From Pseudomonadota bacterium (lineage in GTDB: Bacteria; Pseudomonadota; Gammaproteobacteria; Burkholderiales; Thiobacillaceae), in the NCBI GenBank assembly GCA_021847385.1, contig JAJZTV010000145.1:1-5634 (forward strand): a stretch of DNA of 5,634 nucleotides, in the 5' to 3' direction. Of the stretch, positions 1 through 4,817 are shown one piece after another. The stretch's first letter is position 1; each line of letters starts with the position of its first letter. The notes under the pieces are model-generated. The model ran no database searches. It was not told where the DNA came from and saw only the letters and a list, made by a program, of their open reading frames with translations. The translations under genes and the position numbers were made by a program.

Positions 1-477
1 CTGTCTGGCGAAGAGGGCAAGCTGCACAAGCACTTGCGCAAGCGCGAGGATGAATACGATTACATCGTGATCGACAGCCCGCCGGCGGCCACCGCACCGG
101 TGACCGAAAGCGCCTTGAAGCTGGCCCATGTCGCCTTGGTGCCGGTCATCCCCTCGCCGCTCGACCTATGGGCCTCGGAAATGATCCGCGACGCGATCCA
201 GATTGCCCGCGAGAAAAACCCCAAGCTCGAAGCGCGCCTGGTCATGAACCAATTGCAGCCGAACACCTTGATCTCGCGCGAGGTGATCGGCCTGTTGCCG
301 AACTTCGGCATTCCCTTGCTTTCCGCTACCTTGCGTCAGCGCACGGTCTACAAGGAGTGCGCGGCCGAGGGCCACAGCATCGAGGGACTGGGTAGCCGGG
401 CGCAAATGGCAGCGAAAGAGGTGGATTTTCTCAAACGCCGCGTATTGGCCCTGCTGCGCAAGGTCGAGGCCAGCTGA
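1..477 (+). CDS. ParF/ParA-type partition ATPase, 5' truncated by the window edge
   Basis: This is the C-terminal part (158 residues visible) of a deviant-Walker P-loop ATPase of the ParA/MinD superfamily. The reading frame is open from base 1, so the N-terminal Walker A segment lies outside. Visible residues 19-28 (YDYIVIDSPP) are the Walker B/switch region with Asp25. VPVIPSPLDLWAS follows, a segment typical of short ParF-like ATPases, then EARLVMNQ and a C-terminal part containing RQRTVYKE, also ParF-like. Such proteins bind DNA non-specifically when ATP-loaded and position plasmids, chromosomes or large protein cargo. The usual small partner gene (ParG/ParB type) does not follow; a phosphatase gene does. 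It could be a chromosomal orphan ParA or a McdA-like cargo positioner. I am sure of the superfamily, fairly sure of the ParF-like subtype, and cannot name the cargo. A TTG at base 34 is not a credible start, because it would remove the ATP-binding half. Confidence 0.85.
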   Translation: MSGEEGKLHKHLRKREDEYDYIVIDSPPAATAPVTESALKLAHVALVPVIPSPLDLWASEMIRDAIQIAREKNPKLEARLVMNQLQPNTLISREVIGLLPNFGIPLLSATLRQRTVYKECAAEGHSIEGLGSRAQMAAKEVDFLKRRVLALLRKVEAS

Positions 478-487
478 TTCCTAGGCA

Positions 488-513
488 TCGGGGTCTTCGC
501 CCCGACCTGTTTT
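488..513 (+). terminator. Terminator-like hairpin between the ParA-type gene and cobC
   Basis: TCGGGG at 488-493 pairs perfectly with CCCCGA at 500-505 across a six-base loop (TCTTCG). After a short spacer comes TGTTTT, giving four T at 510-513. A GC-rich six-base-pair stem with a modest T-run fits a weak intrinsic terminator for the ParA-type gene. It ends four bases before the ATG of the next gene, so in a read-through transcript it would occupy the place where a ribosome-binding site should be. The structure is seen directly; its function is inferred. Confidence 0.5.
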
Positions 514-517
514 CCGC

Positions 518-1129
518 ATGACAGCACATTCCCTGACGTGGCTGGACTTATTGCGCCACGGCGAGCCTGTCGGTGGCCGCAAATATCGCGGCCAGACCGA
601 CGATCCGCTATCCGAAAAAGGCTGGACCGAGATGCGGGCGGCTGTGGCGGGCGAGCGGCCATGGACGGCCATCGTCAGTTCGCCGCTCGCCCGTTGCATC
701 GAGTTCGCCGAATGGCTGGCACTAGAAACCGGCTTGCCGCTGGCGGTGGATGCGCGCTTGAAAGAAGTGGGCTTCGGCAGTTGGGAAGGCAAACGGGGCG
801 AAGAATTGACCGCCCAAGATCCCGATCTGCTGTTCCGGTTCAAGCATGACCCGATCGAGCAGCGGCCGGAAGGCGCCGAACCCTTGGATGCCTTCTATCA
901 CAGGGTAGCGGCGGCCTTGACCGACATTCATGTACGCCATGCCGGCGGCCATCCCCTGGTCGTGGCCCATGCCGGTGTGATCCGGATGGCAGTATGCCGG
1001 ACGCTGGGTATGTCCCCTGCGCACGCCTACCGGATCAATATCGCCAGCGCGGCGCTGACGCGCATCAAAATCGAACAGCGTGCTGGCCGTACCTTGGAAA
1101 GCTTGGTGTTTCTCGATCGGCGGCCCTGA
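518..1129 (+). CDS. cobC: Histidine phosphatase, probable alpha-ribazole phosphatase
   Basis: A 203-residue cytoplasmic histidine phosphatase of the phosphoglycerate-mutase superfamily. The catalytic LLRHGEP motif is at residues 11-17, with His14 the phospho-accepting residue and Arg13 beside it. YRGQTDDPLSEKG (23-35), SSPLARC (54-60, Arg59), EVGFGSWEG (83-91, acid Glu83) and VVAHAGVIR (148-156, second His151) complete the active site. The RGxTD..LS and GxWEG pattern and the length fit CobC, which removes the 5'-phosphate from alpha-ribazole phosphate or adenosylcobalamin phosphate late in cobalamin nucleotide-loop assembly. No other cobalamin gene is visible, so a related phosphatase specificity remains possible. 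The ATG at 518 is the only usable start: an in-frame TAG lies at 482-484 with no other start codon between. No Shine-Dalgarno sequence precedes it; a hairpin lies there instead. Confidence 0.8.
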   Translation: MTAHSLTWLDLLRHGEPVGGRKYRGQTDDPLSEKGWTEMRAAVAGERPWTAIVSSPLARCIEFAEWLALETGLPLAVDARLKEVGFGSWEGKRGEELTAQDPDLLFRFKHDPIEQRPEGAEPLDAFYHRVAAALTDIHVRHAGGHPLVVAHAGVIRMAVCRTLGMSPAHAYRINIASAALTRIKIEQRAGRTLESLVFLDRRP

Positions 1130-1196
1130 GCGGTGTGCGTGGCGCGATCCCGCTGGGATTACCCGACGCGGCCGTGGTGACAGGCGACGAACCTGT
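1130..1196. other. Convergent intergenic gap with two short inverted repeats
   Basis: The 67-base gap separates the stops of cobC (plus) and the DUF1841 gene (minus). It holds ATCCC-GCT-GGGAT at 1147-1159 and ACAGG-(7)-CCTGT at 1180-1196, each a five-base-pair stem readable on either strand. Neither is followed by a T-run in either direction, so they are not convincing intrinsic terminators. They could be 3'-end stabilising hairpins, or chance. Termination here may be Rho-dependent, but the sequence does not show this. Confidence 0.3.
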
Positions 1197-1625
1197 TCAG
1201 GCGCATTTGTCTTCCAGGCATTGCAGGTAGAGGGCCTTATCCAATTCGCCATGCTGGCGTTGTGCTTGCCAGATCACCTCGGCGAGGCAATCCATGATCG
1301 CATGCTGCGCGGCGTGGGGGTCTTGGCTACGCGCAAGCAGTTTGTCGTAGGCCGACTTGATGCCGGGCGGCTGGTCGATGGACAACTGCTCGGAGATCGC
1401 CAGGTGCAAGGCCAAATGCAGGAACGGGTTGGTCTCGCCCATTTCCGGCAACCAGTCGCGTTCGAGCCCGGCGTCACCCTCGCACAATAGGGCGTGGTAT
1501 TCGGGGTGGTGGAGGATATGCCCGGCCGCCATTGCCTCGAGCTCGCTCAAGATGGATTTTTCGCGCTGCTTGCGCCAAGCCTCGATGAAAAAACGGCGGG
1601 TCTGTTCGCGGCTAGGGTTGAACAT
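1197..1625 (-). CDS. DUF1841 family protein of unknown function
   Basis: A 142-residue soluble protein recognised as DUF1841 from its opening MFNPSREQ.R.FF.EAW, the HHPEYHALL block (39-47) and the signature NPFLHLALHLAISEQ (66-80). It appears all-helical with no signal peptide or membrane segment, so it is probably cytoplasmic. Histidines are notable: H36, H39, H40, H44, H70, H74, H104 and H108, with acids E42, E79 and E116 near them in a pattern that could suit a metal-binding helical bundle. That is my inference; no function is established that I know of. It starts 13 bases after the FIST-domain gene, and its only Shine-Dalgarno candidate, GAGG at 1637-1640, overlaps that gene's stop codon with 11 bases to the ATG. 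It is the last gene of the minus-strand run. Family assignment is firm; function is unknown. Confidence 0.88.
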   Translation of the reverse strand: MFNPSREQTRRFFIEAWRKQREKSILSELEAMAAGHILHHPEYHALLCEGDAGLERDWLPEMGETNPFLHLALHLAISEQLSIDQPPGIKSAYDKLLARSQDPHAAQHAIMDCLAEVIWQAQRQHGELDKALYLQCLEDKCA

Positions 1626-1638
1626 GGTTAGGGTTGCC

Positions 1639-2718
1639 TCATAAATAGCCTAATCCGAGTACCGCACTGTATTGCAGTAGCCGGTTCGTGCCGTCGAGCG
1701 GGGCGATCTCGCCATTACCGTAAAAACCGATCAAGGGCAGCTCGGGGTAATGCTCCAGGATCGATGCGATGTCGCGATCCTCGCCGCCATAGAAACTGGG
1801 GCCGCGGCCAAGGCATGGGAAGAATAGGCCGAAGGCCGGTGCGTCCAAGGTATCGCTGCCGACCTTGTCCAACATGATGCGCATGTCCTGCTCGGCCGCT
1901 TGCGGCTGGCGGACGGCCCAAAATAGCAGATCGCCGGGCGCGAGCGGCGCCGGCACGGTCACCGAGCCGGTATCGGCACTGGCCGAAATGATCGGCATCA
2001 TTTGATAACGGCCTTCCTCCAGCGCATGGGCGGGATCGCCGTGAGTGACCCCGGCCATGAACAGATGCAGCGGCATGCGGTCCATTTCCCGATTGATCTG
2101 TGGTAAGGCACTTGCCAGGCTACCGAGGGCGAGGTGGCCGCCGACCGCCAAGACATCGTTGCCATCGACCTCGGTGACGACCTGCGGCTGCGACAAGGGC
2201 CGGGCCCCTTGCGATAGGCCGATGCGCAGGCGCGCACCGTCGAAGGCGAGGTCGCAATGGCCTTCGTTCTGCACGCGGCCACCGCTCCAGACCTTGAACG
2301 GCCCTTGGCCATCGCTATCGCTGGCGATGGCGCCGAAACGCGGCGATTCGCATTGCAGCCAAGCCAAATCCAAACCGTTCGGTGCGGCGAGGGAGAAGAT
2401 GGGGGCGTCCGCTGCGCGCGCGCGCCGTAGTTGAATGCTATCGCCGAATACCATGGCGGCCGCGGCGGGGCCGCCTAAGCAAGCATCTTGCTCGGTGAAC
2501 AGGCCGGCGCCGATGCTGCCGTCGATTTGCAGGCAGCCGGCAGTGCGGGCGGCTTCATGCAGGGCCGGTTGCGGATCGTGTGCGAAATGCGGACTCAAAA
2601 ACAGCAAGACGGCATTGGCATAATCGAGCCCGGCCCGGTCGAGCGCGCCCTGCACGGCCGCACGCACGAGATCGGTCTTGGCACTGCGGCTATGCGCCAA
2701 GGCGGTAGCGATGCTCAT
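1639..2718 (-). CDS. Stand-alone FIST-domain (FIST_N + FIST_C) protein, putative sensor
   Basis: A 359-residue protein without signal peptide or membrane helices. Its C-terminal third carries the FIST_C signature: GLFFPCLGRGPSFYG (297-311, Cys302), then LPLIGFYGNGEIAP (327-340) and a closing LLQYSAVLGL. Residues of about 1-205 match FIST_N in layout, with a Gly/Ala-rich patch around 67-93. FIST domains were described as sensory domains for small ligands, usually attached to kinases or diguanylate cyclases; some FIST proteins (NosP) bind haem and sense nitric oxide. No output domain is present here, so it may be a separate sensor or may do something else. The ATG at 2718 overlaps the nth stop in an ATGA junction and has a GAGG Shine-Dalgarno sequence seven bases upstream. 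The family is clear; ligand and partner are unknown. Confidence 0.87.
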   Translation of the reverse strand: MSIATALAHSRSAKTDLVRAAVQGALDRAGLDYANAVLLFLSPHFAHDPQPALHEAARTAGCLQIDGSIGAGLFTEQDACLGGPAAAAMVFGDSIQLRRARAADAPIFSLAAPNGLDLAWLQCESPRFGAIASDSDGQGPFKVWSGGRVQNEGHCDLAFDGARLRIGLSQGARPLSQPQVVTEVDGNDVLAVGGHLALGSLASALPQINREMDRMPLHLFMAGVTHGDPAHALEEGRYQMMPIISASADTGSVTVPAPLAPGDLLFWAVRQPQAAEQDMRIMLDKVGSDTLDAPAFGLFFPCLGRGPSFYGGEDRDIASILEHYPELPLIGFYGNGEIAPLDGTNRLLQYSAVLGLGYL

Positions 2719-3455
2719 ATCGCCCCCTCGGTTTTGTTCTTGCGTGGTTTGCCGGTGCCGGCTTTTGTCGGTATGGCACGGGCTGTGCGTGGGCGAGCCG
2801 TATTGGCGGACGCGCCGTTTTTATCGGCAGGAGCAAGCTTCCGATCGCATAGGTCGCGAATCAGGCAATTCGGGCAATCCGGGTTACGGGCCTTGCACAC
2901 ATAACGGCCATGCAAGATCAACCAATGGTGGGCGTCGTGCTTGAATTCGTCGGGGGTGGTCTTGAGCAGCTTCTGTTCGACTTCGAGTACGGTCTTGCCG
3001 GGGGCCAGGCCAGTACGGTTGGCGACACGAAAGATATGGGTGTCCACCGCGATGGTCGGTTGGCCGAAGGCGGTGTTGAGCACGACATTGGCGGTCTTGC
3101 GGCCGACGCCGGGTAGGGCTTCCAGCGCCTCGCGTTCGGCCGGCACCTCGCCGCCGTGCTTTTCCAGCAAGAGTCGGCACAGGGCGATGATGTTCTTCGC
3201 CTTGGTCTGATACAGGCCGATGCGGCGAATGTGTTCTTTCAGGTCGGCTTCGCCGAGATCGAGTAGTTTCTTCGGGGTGTCGGCGACCTTGTACAAAGTC
3301 GCCGTGGCTTTATTGACGCTGACGTCGGTGGCCTGGGCCGAGAGGACGACGGCGATCAGCAATTCGAATGGCGTGCGATAGACCAGCTCCGTGGTCGGTT
3401 TGGGGTTGGCCGCACGCAGCCGCTCGAAGATGGCGCGGCGCTTGGTGGCATTCAT
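2715..3455 (-). CDS. nth: Endonuclease III, [4Fe-4S] DNA glycosylase/AP lyase
   Basis: This 246-residue enzyme excises oxidised pyrimidines (thymine glycol and similar) and cleaves the abasic strand by beta-elimination in base-excision repair. The helix-hairpin-helix LPGVGRKTA is at 114-122 with the Schiff-base lysine Lys120; VDTHIFRV (137-144) carries catalytic Asp138. The iron-sulfur loop is C187-X6-C194-X2-C197-X5-C203. These positions coincide exactly with E. coli Nth numbering, which fixes the ATG at 3455 rather than the longer open frame reaching 3737 inside rsxE. No Shine-Dalgarno sequence lies at normal distance (AAGGA is 18 bases away), but the ATG overlaps the rsxE stop as ATGA, so translation is probably coupled. 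After residue 208 there is a tail of about 38 residues, basic and rich in Thr, Ala and Lys (for example TGKPRKNK), that E. coli Nth lacks. The rsxE-nth order is the same as in E. coli. Confidence 0.96.
   Translation of the reverse strand: MNATKRRAIFERLRAANPKPTTELVYRTPFELLIAVVLSAQATDVSVNKATATLYKVADTPKKLLDLGEADLKEHIRRIGLYQTKAKNIIALCRLLLEKHGGEVPAEREALEALPGVGRKTANVVLNTAFGQPTIAVDTHIFRVANRTGLAPGKTVLEVEQKLLKTTPDEFKHDAHHWLILHGRYVCKARNPDCPNCLIRDLCDRKLAPADKNGASANTARPRTARAIPTKAGTGKPRKNKTEGAI
2723..2729 (-). promoter_or_regulatory. Ribosome-binding site of the FIST-domain gene
   Basis: On the minus strand this reads GAGGGGG, placing GAGG seven bases before the ATG at 2718. It lies inside the last codons of nth and supports the 2718 start, so the FIST gene can be translated both by coupling to nth and by its own initiation. 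Confidence 0.6.
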
Positions 3456-4183
3456 GCCGGTTGCTGACCGCGTTCCTTCTTGCGCAGGTCGATCCAATTG
3501 CGCAGGGCGATGAGCAGGCCCAGGCCGATGAAGGCGCCGGGCGGCAGGATCGCGAGCAAAAAGCCATCGTAGCCGGGCGCGAGTTTGATCGTCCATGCCG
3601 CCGCTTGCGGCCCGAGGGCGAGATCGAGGCCGGATAGCAGCGTCCCTTTGCCGAAGGCCTCGCGTAGCATGCCGAGCGCGACCAGCACCAAGGTCAGGCC
3701 CAGGCCCATGAAGGTGCCATCCAATACCGAATGCCAAGTGGAGCGCTTGGAAGCGAAGGCCTCCACCCGGGCCAGCACGATGCAGTTGGTCACGATCAGC
3801 GGGATGAAAATGCCGAGCACGAGGTAAAGCGACAGCAGGTAGGCATGCATCAGCAGGTCGACGATCGTGACCAATGCGGCGACGATGAGGATGAAGACCG
3901 GGATGCGGATCGCATGCGGGATCAGATTGCGTACCAGCGCGACTGCGCCGTTGGACATGGCCATGACAGTAGTCGTGGCCAGCCCGAGCGATAGCGCATT
4001 GACCAGATTGTTACTGATGGCGAGCAAAGGGCACATGCCGAGGATTTGGACGATACCCGGATTCTGCTTCCACAAGCCGTTGATGATAATGTCACGCGTT
4101 TGGCTGCTGCCGTCGCCCTGCGGCTTAACCTGGGCATCGCTCAGGTCGGCTTGCGCCGAAACGGGGTTTTCTTGTGCAGACAT
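3452..4183 (-). CDS. rsxE: Rsx/Rnf electron transport complex subunit E
   Basis: A 243-residue inner-membrane subunit of the Rnf/Rsx complex, homologous to NqrD of Na+-NQR. About six hydrophobic segments fall roughly at 44-64, 66-86, 93-111, 115-138, 151-172 and 205-226. Conserved blocks include GLWKQNPGIVQILGMCPLLA (36-55), GIFIPLIVTNCIV (124-136) and ILPPGAFIGLGL near the C-terminus. Cys51 and Cys134, 83 residues apart, match the conserved pair that in NqrD helps hold an intramembrane iron-sulfur centre. The N-terminus has about 28 extra hydrophilic residues before RDIIINGLW compared with E. coli RsxE. The ATG at 4183 is well supported by AAAGGAG seven bases upstream, and no other start codon lies within the extension. 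Its TGA overlaps the nth ATG. Confidence 0.95.
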   Translation of the reverse strand: MSAQENPVSAQADLSDAQVKPQGDGSSQTRDIIINGLWKQNPGIVQILGMCPLLAISNNLVNALSLGLATTTVMAMSNGAVALVRNLIPHAIRIPVFILIVAALVTIVDLLMHAYLLSLYLVLGIFIPLIVTNCIVLARVEAFASKRSTWHSVLDGTFMGLGLTLVLVALGMLREAFGKGTLLSGLDLALGPQAAAWTIKLAPGYDGFLLAILPPGAFIGLGLLIALRNWIDLRKKERGQQPA

Positions 4184-4187
4184 GGCG

Positions 4188-4817
4188 TTACTCCTTTGCC
4201 TTGGCGAGCAGCTCGGCCTTATGCAGCTCGAAGTATTGCAAGGCCTTGTTTACCGCCTTGACCACCGCGCGTGGCGTGACGGTCGCGCCGGCCAGATAAT
4301 CGAAATGTCCGCCGTCCTTCCGCACTTTCCACTGCGCTGCCGTCGGGTTGCTTAACGATAGTCCATCGAATTGCCGAATCCACGGATTTTTCTTGATCTC
4401 GATATAGTCGCCCAGGCCGGGTGTTTCCTTATGCCGGACTACGCGTACGCCGCCGATGCGGCCATCGGCCAGGATGCCGACCAGTAAGCCGATCTCGCCG
4501 GCATAACCGTCCGGTGCCGTCACCTCGAACACCACGCCGCTGGCTTGGCCATTCTTGCGCGCAAGATAGACCTGACTCGCTTTCTTATTGCCCAGCAACG
4601 GGTCGGCCGGCAGAGGGGTCGTCTCCTGGGTGAGGTCGTTGTCGAAACTGCCGTCGGGTAGGGTCTGCGCGAGCAGGGCCTGCTGTTTGGCCTGCTCGCT
4701 GCGGGCGATCATGTTCAGGGTCAGACTGTAGGTGCCCGCCAGCAGGGTGGTGCCGATGACCGAGAAGGCGAGCAAGGCCAGGCCGTTACTCAAGGCGGTG
4801 CGCATCAGGCGCTTCAC
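4188..4817 (-). CDS. rsxG: Rsx/Rnf electron transport complex subunit G (covalent FMN subunit)
   Basis: A 209-residue subunit with one N-terminal membrane anchor (about residues 9-29) and a periplasmic FMN-binding domain, homologous to NqrC. APDGYAGEIGLLVG (101-114), HKETPGLGD (129-137) and KDGGHFDYLAGATVTPRAV (167-185) are typical RsxG blocks. Thr179 in the last block is the expected residue to which ApbE-type flavin transferase attaches FMN through its phosphate. The usual Ser/Thr three residues before it is Ala176 (AGAT instead of SGAT/TGAT). I chose the GTG at 4817 because it overlaps the rsxD stop as GTGA and has AAGGA nine bases upstream; an ATG at 4805 would shorten the protein by four residues and lacks a site at good distance. 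The longer open frame up to 5105 is the rsxD gene read out of frame. rsxE begins four bases after the TAA. Confidence 0.94.
   Translation of the reverse strand: MKRLMRTALSNGLALLAFSVIGTTLLAGTYSLTLNMIARSEQAKQQALLAQTLPDGSFDNDLTQETTPLPADPLLGNKKASQVYLARKNGQASGVVFEVTAPDGYAGEIGLLVGILADGRIGGVRVVRHKETPGLGDYIEIKKNPWIRQFDGLSLSNPTAAQWKVRKDGGHFDYLAGATVTPRAVVKAVNKALQYFELHKAELLAKAKE
4191..4197 (-). promoter_or_regulatory. Strong ribosome-binding site of rsxE
   Basis: The minus strand reads AAAGGAG here, seven bases before the ATG at 4183, embedded in the last two sense codons of rsxG. It is the best Shine-Dalgarno sequence in the window and decides the rsxE start, which carries the N-terminal extension. 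Confidence 0.8.

Noticed and set aside
1..477. A cobalamin-pathway CbiA/CobQ-type amidotransferase suggested by its cobC neighbour
   Set aside because: The visible C-terminal half has the ParF-like VPVIPSPLD and RQRTVY segments and ends without a glutamine amidotransferase domain.
478..517. Cobalamin riboswitch upstream of cobC
   Set aside because: The gap is only 40 bases and holds a single simple hairpin; a cobalamin riboswitch needs a much longer, multi-helix element.
1147..1159. ATCCC-GCT-GGGAT as a bidirectional terminator for the convergent genes
   Set aside because: The stem is only five base pairs with a three-base loop and no T-run on either side; kept only as a weak inverted repeat.
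3456..3737. In-frame upstream extension of nth that would give a 340-residue protein
   Set aside because: It lies wholly within rsxE in another frame and has no Nth-like sequence. The ATG at 3455 gives exact E. coli numbering for Lys120, Asp138 and the four cysteines.
3867..4355. Long plus-strand open frame antisense to rsxE and rsxG
   Set aside because: It resembles no family I recognise, has no ribosome-binding site, and is explained by codon bias on the opposite strand. The same holds for the plus-strand frames at 2045-2434 and 2488-2904.
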